Part shown: positions 10,328-19,092 of the stretch, one piece after another
Numbering within the stretch: the stretch's first letter is position 1
How the letters are laid out: each line of letters starts with the position of its first letter
Assembly (NCBI RefSeq): GCF_007830355.1
Contig: NZ_VLKO01000007.1
Span: 209,412-273,411, forward strand
DNA from: Flavobacterium tiangeerense
GTDB taxonomy: Bacteria > Bacteroidota > Bacteroidia > Flavobacteriales > Flavobacteriaceae
Length of the DNA stretch: 64,000 bases
Reading direction: 5' to 3'
Position numbers and translations under genes: made by a program
The notes under the pieces: generated by a model
The model's database searches: none
What the model saw: only the letters and a program-made list of their open reading frames with translations
Told to the model about the DNA's origin: nothing

Positions 10328-10351
10328 CACAACAATAACGTTAATGTTGTG
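10328..10351. promoter_or_regulatory. Near-perfect 24-bp palindrome upstream of susC, candidate operator
   Basis: Two 12-nt arms read CACAACAATAAC and GTTAATGTTGTG. They are reverse complements except for one mismatched pair, and the dyad centre is AACGTT. The site is centred about 190 bp upstream of the susC start and about 50 bp beyond the regulator's stop. No T-tract follows on either strand, so a terminator is unlikely. A dimeric LuxR-type regulator encoded next door is the obvious candidate ligand; this is inference. Confidence 0.5.
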
Positions 10352-10387
10352 GTAATGTATAGTTTTTTAGACCTAAAAAGTGATGAC

Positions 10388-13189
10388 CTATACAGCTAAA
10401 ATGTACTCTACAAGTCCTTGTTCATGCGATAATTCCATTTTTTTACGCAAACGATATCGTTTTATCTCAACACTTCGTACAGATATGTTCAATAAAGGTG
10501 CTACTTCTTTGGAGGATAGATTAAGTCTTAAATAAGCACACAATCTTAAATCATTAGGAGTTAATGTAGGATGCGCCGCCTTCATTTTTTTCAAGAAATC
10601 TTTATCTGTACTATCAAATGCCTCTTTAAAAATACTCCAACTGTCTCCTTGATTGATATTTTTATTTATGGTAGAAATTACAGATTTTATACTTTTATTG
10701 CCATCCTCAGTTGTTTTTTTCAAATCTTCTTTGATAAAGGCCAACAACTCATTTTTACTATTCAAACTCATTGTAGATGCAGCCAATTCTTTATTTTTTG
10801 AATCAACCACTTGAGAAAGTTGTTCGTTTTTAATTCGCATAACCTCTTGCTCGTTCTCCAACTCTTTTATTTCTAATAACAGATTGTTCTCCTCTATTAA
10901 TTTTTTTTCTAATTGTTCATAATAGCGTTTGTAAGCCTTGTGTATAAATCTTGCTGCAAAGACTAGCACAATTAAATAAATCAAAAGCGCGACATGAGTA
11001 AAGTACCAAGGTTTGTTTATTCTAAACGAATAGGATATCGTACTATCTAAAGTGGAATTAGCATATTTTGCTCTAACTTTTAAGGTGTAATACCCAGGAG
11101 GTAGATTCTTAAAATTAACGGATGACTTTGCACTCCATTCACTCCATTCCTCTTGAAACCCTTCGAGTAAGTACTGAAACTCTACATTTATATACTTATT
11201 GAACTCGGGTACAGCATAAAAAACTGAAATGTTATTTTCATCATGATCAAAACTTCCCTCACTTAGAATACTTTGATTTTGAAACGATTCGTTTTGTTTA
11301 TTTGTAGTTATTCCTGATAATGAAACGTTGTAATTCTTTAAACCTAATTCATTTAAATTTAAAATATAATATCCATCAGTTGTTCCTATTAAATAATTGG
11401 AGTGAGAAATTTGAGTTATATTTTCATATCCCAACATAGAGTTTGTCAAAGCTGCTGGTATGGGAATTAAATTTTGAACTAGTTGATTACTAAATTTACT
11501 AAGAGAAAAATAATGAATGTAATTCTTTGAAAACAACCAAATCTTATTAGAATTGTCAACAATTAATTTTCCAGATGTGTATTCATCTTTTTCAAAAACA
11601 GTACTCAATACTTTGTCTTTTACAAACTGTTTAGATTTTTGATTCAGTTTAAAAATACCTGCTTTATTAGCATAATAAATTTCATTATTAAAGGTAGTTA
11701 AGCTTGCATTTTTCCCTTTTTGAGGTGTTTTATAAGCCTGAACTCGTTGTACTTTCAATAGATCTTTATCAAGTTCCAGTCTATAAATCCCTTTATATTC
11801 ATGACTTACGTATACATCTGAATTTTTTGAAATCTCAAAATACTTAGACGAATAATCAAAACCTGTTATTTTATTTCTAAAAATCCATTGATTATTTCTT
11901 TTTTCTAAAACTGAAATACCGAAATAATTGCCCTGTAATAGTACTGTTTTCTTATTTTTTACCTTTTCAAATTTCCAAGTTCCAGATGCAGAAAAAATAT
12001 TCTTAGCCATCCCATTCTCAACAATAAATGTCCCTGAATCATGACCACAAAAAAGCGTACCATCATGTTCAAATAAAGACCATACTTGACCTTTAGTACC
12101 ACTCACAAAACGAAATTCCTCCTGTACAGAATCCTTTTTAAAAAACAATCCTTGATTTGTTCCTACATATAAGTTCCCGTTACATTTTAAAGAGGTGTAA
12201 ACAGTCCCCAATATTCCTGTATCATCACTATAATTTTGAATGGGCGAACGCAAATTGATACAATTGATACCATTGTCAAGGCCCAACCATACATTTTGAT
12301 CAACATCTTCATAGAGTGATAAAACAGTATTATTACTCAAACCTTTATTTTGAGTGATATGAAATTTCAATTTACCTGCTGTATCAAGTATAAAAACACC
12401 ATTTGAAATAGTTCCCAAGGCAAAACTTCCATCACTTAACCTTTGACTGCAATACACATTTCCTGTTGCAAATTCATCGTCTACATCTGTTTTAATTTTT
12501 TTCAAACGTTTATCAATAAGTTTAAAAAAACCATTTTGTTGCGTTTGTAAAAGGAGTCCATCATCATCAGCAAAAATATTTACCAACTTATTTTGCAATA
12601 CAATTTGATCATTGGTTACAAGACGATACGTACCACTTTCTATTTCAAAAAGACCTTCATTTGCTATTTGAAAATAAATTGCATCTTTAGTACGAAAAGA
12701 TTTAGTAATGTTATTTTTTGGACTAATGATGTTAAAAGTATCCGTCTTAGTATCATAAATATACATTCTATTTAAAGACTGAAAAACAACCCATTGTTCA
12801 AAATCTAAAACATTCCAAAACTGTTCATCATCAAGAATTTTGTTTTTTATTTTTTTACTTAAGGAATAGTATTTAAGTTTCCCGTTGGATATTCGTTTCC
12901 AAAAACCAAATTCCATGTAGGCACCCGAATAAATTTTATTACCTATAACCTTTACAGATCGTATAATGGTTTCGTTTGGAGACGGGTACAGTTCCCAATT
13001 AGCACCATTAAATTCTAGTAGTCCTTCATTATTTGCTAGATAAATAAATTGCTTTTTATCCTGTGAAATCATCCAGTTTTGATTTCCTGCGCCATACGTT
13101 GCAGAACTATATTTTACAATAGGGGGGAGCTCTTGTGAAAAGCCACAAAAACAGCATAAAAAAAGAATAAGGTATAACTTTGTTTTCAA
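10388..13189 (-). CDS. Membrane-spanning one-component PUL regulator: beta-propeller, Y_Y_Y domain, TM helix, LuxR-type HTH
   Basis: The 933-residue protein starts with a signal peptide (about 1-18). A periplasmic part with two-component-regulator propeller-like repeats follows (for example NTVLSLYEDVDQNVWLGLDNG), then a Y_Y_Y-type Ig domain just before one transmembrane helix at about 728-750. A long cytoplasmic coiled coil (about 755-850) leads to a C-terminal LuxR-like helix-turn-helix (LTPNDLRLCAYLRLNLSSKEVA, with the recognition region near SVRSVEIKRYRLRKK). There is no histidine kinase or receiver domain, so it is a one-component transmembrane sensor rather than a classical hybrid two-component system. 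It is transcribed towards susC and probably senses beta-gluco-oligosaccharide in the periplasm. A -7-like TATTTTTG lies upstream at 13212-13219. Confidence 0.88.
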   Translation of the reverse strand: MKTKLYLILFLCCFCGFSQELPPIVKYSSATYGAGNQNWMISQDKKQFIYLANNEGLLEFNGANWELYPSPNETIIRSVKVIGNKIYSGAYMEFGFWKRISNGKLKYYSLSKKIKNKILDDEQFWNVLDFEQWVVFQSLNRMYIYDTKTDTFNIISPKNNITKSFRTKDAIYFQIANEGLFEIESGTYRLVTNDQIVLQNKLVNIFADDDGLLLQTQQNGFFKLIDKRLKKIKTDVDDEFATGNVYCSQRLSDGSFALGTISNGVFILDTAGKLKFHITQNKGLSNNTVLSLYEDVDQNVWLGLDNGINCINLRSPIQNYSDDTGILGTVYTSLKCNGNLYVGTNQGLFFKKDSVQEEFRFVSGTKGQVWSLFEHDGTLFCGHDSGTFIVENGMAKNIFSASGTWKFEKVKNKKTVLLQGNYFGISVLEKRNNQWIFRNKITGFDYSSKYFEISKNSDVYVSHEYKGIYRLELDKDLLKVQRVQAYKTPQKGKNASLTTFNNEIYYANKAGIFKLNQKSKQFVKDKVLSTVFEKDEYTSGKLIVDNSNKIWLFSKNYIHYFSLSKFSNQLVQNLIPIPAALTNSMLGYENITQISHSNYLIGTTDGYYILNLNELGLKNYNVSLSGITTNKQNESFQNQSILSEGSFDHDENNISVFYAVPEFNKYINVEFQYLLEGFQEEWSEWSAKSSVNFKNLPPGYYTLKVRAKYANSTLDSTISYSFRINKPWYFTHVALLIYLIVLVFAARFIHKAYKRYYEQLEKKLIEENNLLLEIKELENEQEVMRIKNEQLSQVVDSKNKELAASTMSLNSKNELLAFIKEDLKKTTEDGNKSIKSVISTINKNINQGDSWSIFKEAFDSTDKDFLKKMKAAHPTLTPNDLRLCAYLRLNLSSKEVAPLLNISVRSVEIKRYRLRKKMELSHEQGLVEYILAV

Positions 13190-13211
13190 TGGTAGCGTTC
13201 GTTTGTTTTGT

Positions 13212-13219
13212 CAAAAATA
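13212..13219 (-). promoter_or_regulatory. Candidate -7 element (TATTTTTG) of the PUL regulator
   Basis: The minus strand reads TATTTTTG, matching the Bacteroidetes TAnnTTTG -7 consensus, 23 bp upstream of the regulator ATG. I see no TTG at the usual 17-23 nt further upstream, so the support is partial. Confidence 0.4.
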
Positions 13220-13349
13220 AACCTAAAAATAGTACTTATTTATCGGATGGAAAACATAAATACCATACAAGGCCAAAATTGACTTTTAAACCTCAGTTTT
13301 AATCATTATTTGTGAGTTGTTCATCCTGAAATCTCTGTTCAAAATTGAT

Positions 13350-13357
13350 TACTTTTG
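13350..13357 (+). promoter_or_regulatory. Candidate -7 element (TACTTTTG) of uvrA
   Basis: TACTTTTG fits TAnnTTTG and lies 17 bp before the chosen uvrA ATG, implying a very short leader. It overlaps the region where a longer frame could begin at a TTG (13345), which argues against that longer start. Confidence 0.5.
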
Positions 13358-13374
13358 TAAAAATTATCATTTTT

Positions 13375-16173
13375 ATGCAAGTTGACCTTTCTAAATTAGA
13401 CCCAAAAAAAAATATCATTATAAAAGGAGCGCAAGTACACAATTTAAAAAACGTGGATGTTGCTATACCTAGAAATAAACTAGTGGTTATTACAGGTCTT
13501 TCAGGATCTGGAAAATCAAGCTTAGCATTTGATACTTTGTACGCCGAGGGACAGCGCAGGTATGTTGAAAGCTTATCCTCTTATGCCCGCCAATTTCTTG
13601 GCAGACTCGATAAACCAAAGGTAGAATATATTAAAGGTATTGCTCCAGCTATTGCCATTGAACAAAAGGTAAATACTACAAATGCACGTTCAACTGTGGG
13701 TACTTCTACAGAAATTTATGATTATATAAAATTACTTTTTGCAAGAATAGGACGCACTTATTCCCCAGTTTCTGGTGTTGAAGTCAAAAAAAATACAGTA
13801 ACTGATGTTGTAAATGCGGTCAAAAAGCTAGAACAAAACAGCAAATGGTTGTTATTAGCTCCCATTCATTTAGAACCCGGACGCAAACTACAAGACAAAC
13901 TCAATGTTCTTTTGCAACAAGGTTTTGCTAGAATCCTTGTAAACAATGAAATGATTAGGCTGGATACCATTCCAGATGAAATAAATGAAAAGGAAGTTTA
14001 TTTAATAGTTGACCGTATTGTGGTTAACCAAGATCCCGAAGTTGAAGAAGAATTTTACAACCGCCTAGCAGATGCGGTTCAAACTGCTTTTTTTGAAGGG
14101 AAAGGCGTTTGCTACTTACAAGAATTAAACACCCATATTAAACATACTTTTTCAAATAATTTTGAACTGGATGGCATCACTTTTTTAGAACCAAATGTTC
14201 ATTTATTTAGTTTTAACAATCCTTATGGCGCCTGCCCAGTGTGCGAAGGCTACGGAAACATTATTGGTATCGATGCTGAACTAGTTGTTCCAAATACTAC
14301 TTTATCTATTTTTGAAAATGCTATTTTTCCATGGCGTGGTGATAGTATGAGTTGGTATCGTGACGAGTTAGTTAACAAAGCTTATAAATTTGATTTTCCC
14401 ATTCACAAACCTTTTTATCAACTTACTGAGACTCAAAAAGAACTTATTTGGACAGGAAATAGCTATTTTCAGGGATTGAATGTTTTTTTTAAAGAGCTTG
14501 AAGAAAAAAACTATAAAATCCAAAACAGAGTAATGCTTTCTCGCTATCGAGGCAAGACAAAGTGTACCTCATGTAAAGGAAAAAGGCTGCGTGTAGAAGC
14601 TTCTTATGTTAAGATTAATCAAAAAACAGTTTCTGATTTGGTTGATTTGCCTATCAAGCATTTGGATACTTTTTTCAAAAACTTAGAATTAAATTCTTAT
14701 GAAAAACAAATAGCCAATAGATTGCTAATTGAAATCAACAACAGACTGTCTTTTTTAACTGAAGTAGGTCTTGATTACTTAACACTCAATAGAAATTCAG
14801 CGACATTGTCTGGTGGTGAATCACAACGTATTAACTTAGCTACTTCACTTGGCAGTAGCTTGGTAGGATCTATGTATATCTTGGATGAGCCAAGCATCGG
14901 GTTACACCCTAAAGATACTGAAAGACTAATAAAAGTACTACTGTCTTTAAGAGATTTAGGTAATACTGTAATTGTTGTAGAGCATGACGAGGATATCATG
15001 AAAGCAGCAGATATGATCATTGACATTGGCCCCGAAGCTGGTAGTCTTGGTGGAAATTTAGTGGCCCAAGGAACATTTGACGAAATATTAAAATCTACTT
15101 CTCTTACAGCAAAATATCTGAATGGTGATTTAGAAATTTCGGTACCAAAAAAACGCCGACAGTTTAAGAACTTCATTGAAATTAAAGGAGCTCGCGAAAA
15201 CAACTTACAAAATATTGATGTTACATTTCCGTTAGATGTTTTAACGGTCATTACAGGTGTTTCAGGTAGTGGAAAAAGTACACTGGTAAAGAAAATTCTT
15301 TTTCCAGCTATGCAAAAAAAGCTAGAAAATATTGGTGAAAAAGCAGGTCAATTCTCAGAAATATCAGGTTCGTTTTCGCAAATAAAACATATCGAATATG
15401 TAGATCAAAACCCAATAGGTAGAAGTTCACGTTCAAATCCGGTAACGTATATCAAAGCATATGATGACATTAGGGATTTGTATGCCAAAGAAAAACTTTC
15501 AAAAGTAAGAGGATACCAAGCCAAACATTTTTCATTTAATGTTGATGGTGGGCGCTGCGAAACCTGTAAAGGCGAGGGATCTATCAACGTAGAGATGGTG
15601 TTTATGGCTGATGTGCAATTACCATGTGAAACCTGCCACGGAAAACGATTTAAAAAAGAAGTATTAGAGGTAGCTTTTGAAGGGAAAAACATTCATGAAA
15701 TTCTAACCTTGACCATTGATGATGCAATTGCTTTTTTTACAGCTCAAAAACAAACTAAAATAACTCAAAAATTGCAACCGCTGCAAGATGTAGGTTTGGG
15801 TTATGCACAACTAGGACAATCATCCTCAACCCTTTCTGGCGGAGAAGCACAACGTATAAAACTGGCATCATTTTTAGTAAAAGGAGCCACAAAAGACAAA
15901 GCTTTATTTGTTTTTGATGAACCTACAACAGGACTTCATTTTCATGACATCAAGAAATTATTGGCGTCTTTTGATGCTTTAATTGAGAAAGGACATTCTA
16001 TAATAGTAATTGAACACAATCTTGACTTAATAAAATGTGCCGACTGGTTAATTGATCTTGGTCCTGAAGGTGGAGAAAATGGAGGGAAATTATTAGCGGT
16101 TGGTACTCCAGAGCAGGTGGTGAAAAATAAAGAATCTATTACTGGAACCTATTTAAAAGCAGTTCTAAAATAA
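13375..16173 (+). CDS. uvrA: Excinuclease ABC subunit A
   Basis: UvrA is the damage-recognition ATPase of nucleotide excision repair and works with UvrB and UvrC. With the ATG at 13375 the protein has 932 residues, normal for the family. It shows two ABC modules: Walker A GLSGSGKSS with signature LSGGESQR, and Walker A GVSGSGKST with signature LSGGEAQR. It also has the zinc-binding pairs CPVCEGYG/CTSCKGKR and CETCKGEG/CETCHGKR. The frame is open from a TTG at 13345, but that lies beside the -7 box and adds unconserved residues, so I chose the ATG that starts MQVDLSKLDPKKN. The gene is monocistronic and ends at a strong terminator. Many flavobacteria carry more than one UvrA; this one has the canonical features. 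Confidence 0.97.
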   Translation: MQVDLSKLDPKKNIIIKGAQVHNLKNVDVAIPRNKLVVITGLSGSGKSSLAFDTLYAEGQRRYVESLSSYARQFLGRLDKPKVEYIKGIAPAIAIEQKVNTTNARSTVGTSTEIYDYIKLLFARIGRTYSPVSGVEVKKNTVTDVVNAVKKLEQNSKWLLLAPIHLEPGRKLQDKLNVLLQQGFARILVNNEMIRLDTIPDEINEKEVYLIVDRIVVNQDPEVEEEFYNRLADAVQTAFFEGKGVCYLQELNTHIKHTFSNNFELDGITFLEPNVHLFSFNNPYGACPVCEGYGNIIGIDAELVVPNTTLSIFENAIFPWRGDSMSWYRDELVNKAYKFDFPIHKPFYQLTETQKELIWTGNSYFQGLNVFFKELEEKNYKIQNRVMLSRYRGKTKCTSCKGKRLRVEASYVKINQKTVSDLVDLPIKHLDTFFKNLELNSYEKQIANRLLIEINNRLSFLTEVGLDYLTLNRNSATLSGGESQRINLATSLGSSLVGSMYILDEPSIGLHPKDTERLIKVLLSLRDLGNTVIVVEHDEDIMKAADMIIDIGPEAGSLGGNLVAQGTFDEILKSTSLTAKYLNGDLEISVPKKRRQFKNFIEIKGARENNLQNIDVTFPLDVLTVITGVSGSGKSTLVKKILFPAMQKKLENIGEKAGQFSEISGSFSQIKHIEYVDQNPIGRSSRSNPVTYIKAYDDIRDLYAKEKLSKVRGYQAKHFSFNVDGGRCETCKGEGSINVEMVFMADVQLPCETCHGKRFKKEVLEVAFEGKNIHEILTLTIDDAIAFFTAQKQTKITQKLQPLQDVGLGYAQLGQSSSTLSGGEAQRIKLASFLVKGATKDKALFVFDEPTTGLHFHDIKKLLASFDALIEKGHSIIVIEHNLDLIKCADWLIDLGPEGGENGGKLLAVGTPEQVVKNKESITGTYLKAVLK

Positions 16174-16176
16174 TAA

Positions 16177-16212
16177 AAAAGCCGATATACTTTTTCAAGT
16201 ATATCGGCTTTT
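16177..16212. terminator. Bidirectional rho-independent terminator after uvrA
   Basis: A perfect 16-bp stem (AAAAGCCGATATACTT with its complement) encloses a TTTC loop and has A-tract and T-tract flanks. It serves convergent uvrA and the outer-membrane protein gene. Confidence 0.9.
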
Positions 16213-16231
16213 AATATTTGTAATAAGTTAT

Positions 16232-17029
16232 TTAGAATCGGTATCCTAAGCTAATTCCGCTTCTTACACCACCCCAAGGACCACTCACATTAATCTTAGC
16301 ACCTCGAGCATTAACCTCTGTTTTTATATCCGATAATGGAAGTTCAATATTATCCAGTTCTTTTTTCAACTCTTGTTGTTCAAAAGTAGTTAAGTTTCTA
16401 TCAGTTATTCCCACAAAATCACCTTTTGAAGTACCATAATGAGGACCTACAATCCACCAATCAAGTATGATATGTTTGCCTAAATTAAATTGAGCACCTA
16501 ATTGCAACCCAAAAGAATTAGCCGAAAGCTTACCACCCATAGCTAGATTTTGCTCTGTTACACCTGCAACGTCACTGCTAAAAGTAAAATTTACATTGTT
16601 AATATCATACTGTACATTTCTATAAAAAGGAGCTACATAAAATCCTTTTCCATACCCTTTTCCCAAGTAAAATCTAATCTCTGGAGTAAAAGCTTTGTAA
16701 CCCAATTCTGCATTTTCAAATATACCTTGTGTATCTGCATTATCAGCTGTTAAGTCATTTAGTTGTGTTCTAAATGGCACAGCTCCTTTTGGAATAAAAC
16801 TATACCCTACAACAAGTCCAATGCGCTTAGTAAGACTTCTTTCGTATTGCAACTGATAGTTTCCAAAAATTAAGCTGGTTAAACTGATTTTAAAGTTGTT
16901 CTTTTTTGGAGAATCTACATCATCACTGATAGTGATACGTTCTTTACTATCAATTTCTCCAGGAGATTGTGCAACAGCAATACTAATGTTAAACAGCACA
17001 GCTGCAAGGATAAGTAATTTACATTTCAT
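16232..17029 (-). CDS. Outer-membrane beta-barrel protein of unknown function
   Basis: With the ATG at 17029 the product has 265 residues, starting with a signal peptide (MKCKLLILAAVLFNISIAVAQ). The rest looks like an outer-membrane beta-barrel: alternating strands such as SLIFGNYQLQYERSL and VVGYSFIPKG, and a C-terminal aromatic residue in SGISLGYRF. The frame could start at 17065, but a TATTTTTG box on the minus strand at 17063-17070 overlaps that codon, which favours the inner ATG. I do not recognise a named family beyond generic porin-like or DUF3575-like proteins. The gene is convergent with uvrA and shares its terminator. Confidence 0.75.
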   Translation of the reverse strand: MKCKLLILAAVLFNISIAVAQSPGEIDSKERITISDDVDSPKKNNFKISLTSLIFGNYQLQYERSLTKRIGLVVGYSFIPKGAVPFRTQLNDLTADNADTQGIFENAELGYKAFTPEIRFYLGKGYGKGFYVAPFYRNVQYDINNVNFTFSSDVAGVTEQNLAMGGKLSANSFGLQLGAQFNLGKHIILDWWIVGPHYGTSKGDFVGITDRNLTTFEQQELKKELDNIELPLSDIKTEVNARGAKINVSGPWGGVRSGISLGYRF

Positions 17030-17062
17030 AATGAGTCTATTAAAATATTTGAATATTGATTT

Positions 17063-17070
17063 CAAAAATA
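17063..17070 (-). promoter_or_regulatory. Candidate -7 element (TATTTTTG) of the 16232-17029 gene
   Basis: The minus strand reads TATTTTTG, fitting TAnnTTTG, 34 bp upstream of the chosen ATG. It overlaps the alternative start at 17065 and so helps decide the start. No clear -33 TTG is seen. Confidence 0.4.
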
Positions 17071-17077
17071 AGAAAAA

Positions 17078-17386
17078 TTATCCCATGTAGCATTTTTCCT
17101 CAAATGGATTTCCATCCTCATCTATAGCTATTAGAATTTTTTTAGCTTTTGATGAAACTTGCGTAATGTAAATCCATACAAAAGACCATAACCCTAAAGT
17201 TGCACAAAAAATTGCAAAATTATAGATGTGGTTTACTTTCTTTTTCTTTTTCAATAATACCGCATAAGGAAGTTTATCATTGCGTTCCACGACTACAAAT
17301 CCTTCTTTAGTTTTTCCTTTCAAAAGAGTTGAAAATTTAACCAAGTTAGCATTTATGCTTTCTGCTTGTGACGTTGTATGTACCAT
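17078..17386 (-). CDS. Small single-TM protein of unknown function
   Basis: The 102-residue product has a soluble N-terminal part containing GKTKEGFVVVERNDKLPYAVLLKK, a lysine run, one membrane segment at about 56-76 (NFAIFCATLGLWSFVWIYI) and a short acidic tail. I do not recognise the family. A good promoter match lies 45-75 bp upstream, which supports it being a real gene. The following outer-membrane protein gene on the same strand has its own -7-like box. Confidence 0.65.
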   Translation of the reverse strand: MVHTTSQAESINANLVKFSTLLKGKTKEGFVVVERNDKLPYAVLLKKKKKVNHIYNFAIFCATLGLWSFVWIYITQVSSKAKKILIAIDEDGNPFEEKCYMG

Positions 17387-17430
17387 TTAAATGAGTCCTT
17401 TTGTACTTTATATTATTTTATAATGCACCA

Positions 17431-17461
17431 CAAAATTACCATCTTAATCACACACCAACAA
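17431..17461 (-). promoter_or_regulatory. Bacteroidetes-type promoter for the 17078-17386 gene
   Basis: On the minus strand TAATTTTG (17431-17438) is preceded by TTG at 17456-17458 (spacer 17) or 17459-17461 (spacer 20). Both fit TTG-N17-23-TAnnTTTG. Confidence 0.55.
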
Positions 17462-17587
17462 TACCCACTTTTAGTGATATTTTAATTATTTTTAATAAAA
17501 AATTCAAACTAGAAATCCAAGAGAATTTAATAACAAGAAATAGACTAATATACCTTTAAAATTAGGGTTTACAGTTGCGATAATTCT

Positions 17588-19054
17588 TTACAAAAACTTT
17601 ATTTTTTTAAGAACCACATTTATAGCATCATTGATCTCATTTGATACAACAAATTTGTAATTAACATAAACATACAATACTGTAATCAAGATTGATTTCA
17701 GTAAAATATTTAAAATAGGATTAAAAGGAAAATCCCAAAAATAAAATATAAGAAACAACAAAAATGTAATTGCTAGTGAATGTAAAGTTTGCTTTGTAAA
17801 AGGATATAAGTGCAATCTTTTGACAACAAAAAGCAATTTAGCGATACTGTACAATGTTATAGAAACCAATGTAGCAAATGCAGAACCCATAATCCCGTAA
17901 AGTGGAATAAAAATAGCATTTAAACCAATGGCTACCACTACAAGAAATACACCTAAAAATAAAACGGCACGATAGTATTTTGTATTGAAAATGATCGCAT
18001 TATTATTACCCAGAATCAAATCAAAGTACTTAGAAATTCCAATCATAAAAACCACTAATATTCCACCACTATATTCCTTCGGAACAATTTCATACAACTG
18101 ATTAATATTAACAAAAATACCTAGCATTACAAAACCACCAACAACTTGCAGATTTATAGATGTTTTTTTATACAATACATTCAACTCCGTGAGTTTGTTA
18201 TCGTGCATTAATTTTGCAGTAATCGGATAAACAATTTGATGCATGGCTCGACTAGGAACGGATATCACTAACGCTATAAAGGTTGCAATAGAGTAATACG
18301 CAATATTATCAATAACCATGTATTGGTTAAGCATAATTTTATCTCCATCCAAAAGTAAATTGGCAACACTACCTGATAAAATGATATAAAAAGTATACTC
18401 TAAAATGTCTTTAACGTTTTTAGGTACTGCGATTTGAAAACTAGGCATCTTGATATAAAAAGCATAAGCCATAGTGACTACAAGTGCCAAAAAGTAAATC
18501 CCAGCTGTAATATATATAAAATCAACAATGGTAATCCACTTATAATAGACTCCTACTAATGCTAGTAATGACAACAATCTAAGTCCAACCTCTTTAATAA
18601 AATTACCAAAAACGGAGTGCATATGCACTCGTGCCCAAGCATAAAATATTTCGAAATAAGCCATTGACATCCCAATAAAGGGTATCAACCAAATAAAATC
18701 TTTTACAATTGGATTTTTCTTAGAAACAAAAAACAAAATGTCATCAAAAAATAAAAACCCAATAAAGATTAAGGGAATCGATAATAATAGCGGAAACAAA
18801 ACCGTAAAGGATAAAAACTGAGCTTTCTCCTCATCTGTTTTGTATTGAGAATAAAACTTGACTAATGTATTTTGCATCCCTATTGCAAACAAAGGCATAA
18901 TCACATTGGCAACAGATAAAATATAATTAGCTAGAGCGTAATACGTAGCACCTAAAAAAATAGGATATAAATAAAGTGTATTCACTGCTCCAATTCCAAA
19001 ACCGGCGTAGGTAATTATGGTATTCTTTAATGATTGATTTAATACTATTCCCAT
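17588..19054 (-). CDS. Oligosaccharide flippase / polysaccharide biosynthesis membrane protein (MATE/Wzx-like)
   Basis: A 488-residue integral membrane protein with about 12-14 hydrophobic helices, of the MOP superfamily type that flips lipid-linked glycans across the inner membrane. Conserved-looking segments include ITYAGFGIGAVNTLYLYPIFLG at the N-terminus and YGIMGSAFATLVSITLYS near residue 400. I chose the ATG at 19054, which starts MGIVLNQSLKN, over a start at 19075 that adds a poorly conserved extension. It is the third gene of an apparent operon with a glycosyltransferase (38 bp upstream) and a YfhO protein, so it probably handles a cell-envelope glycan. The substrate is unknown. Confidence 0.85.
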   Translation of the reverse strand: MGIVLNQSLKNTIITYAGFGIGAVNTLYLYPIFLGATYYALANYILSVANVIMPLFAIGMQNTLVKFYSQYKTDEEKAQFLSFTVLFPLLLSIPLIFIGFLFFDDILFFVSKKNPIVKDFIWLIPFIGMSMAYFEIFYAWARVHMHSVFGNFIKEVGLRLLSLLALVGVYYKWITIVDFIYITAGIYFLALVVTMAYAFYIKMPSFQIAVPKNVKDILEYTFYIILSGSVANLLLDGDKIMLNQYMVIDNIAYYSIATFIALVISVPSRAMHQIVYPITAKLMHDNKLTELNVLYKKTSINLQVVGGFVMLGIFVNINQLYEIVPKEYSGGILVVFMIGISKYFDLILGNNNAIIFNTKYYRAVLFLGVFLVVVAIGLNAIFIPLYGIMGSAFATLVSITLYSIAKLLFVVKRLHLYPFTKQTLHSLAITFLLFLIFYFWDFPFNPILNILLKSILITVLYVYVNYKFVVSNEINDAINVVLKKIKFL

Positions 19055-19092
19055 TATTTTATGATTGTAAAACACAAACAGGCTTTACTTTA

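Noticed and set aside
14775..15251. 158-codon frame on the minus strand within uvrA
   Set aside because: Antisense shadow of uvrA, whose motifs are complete on the + strand.
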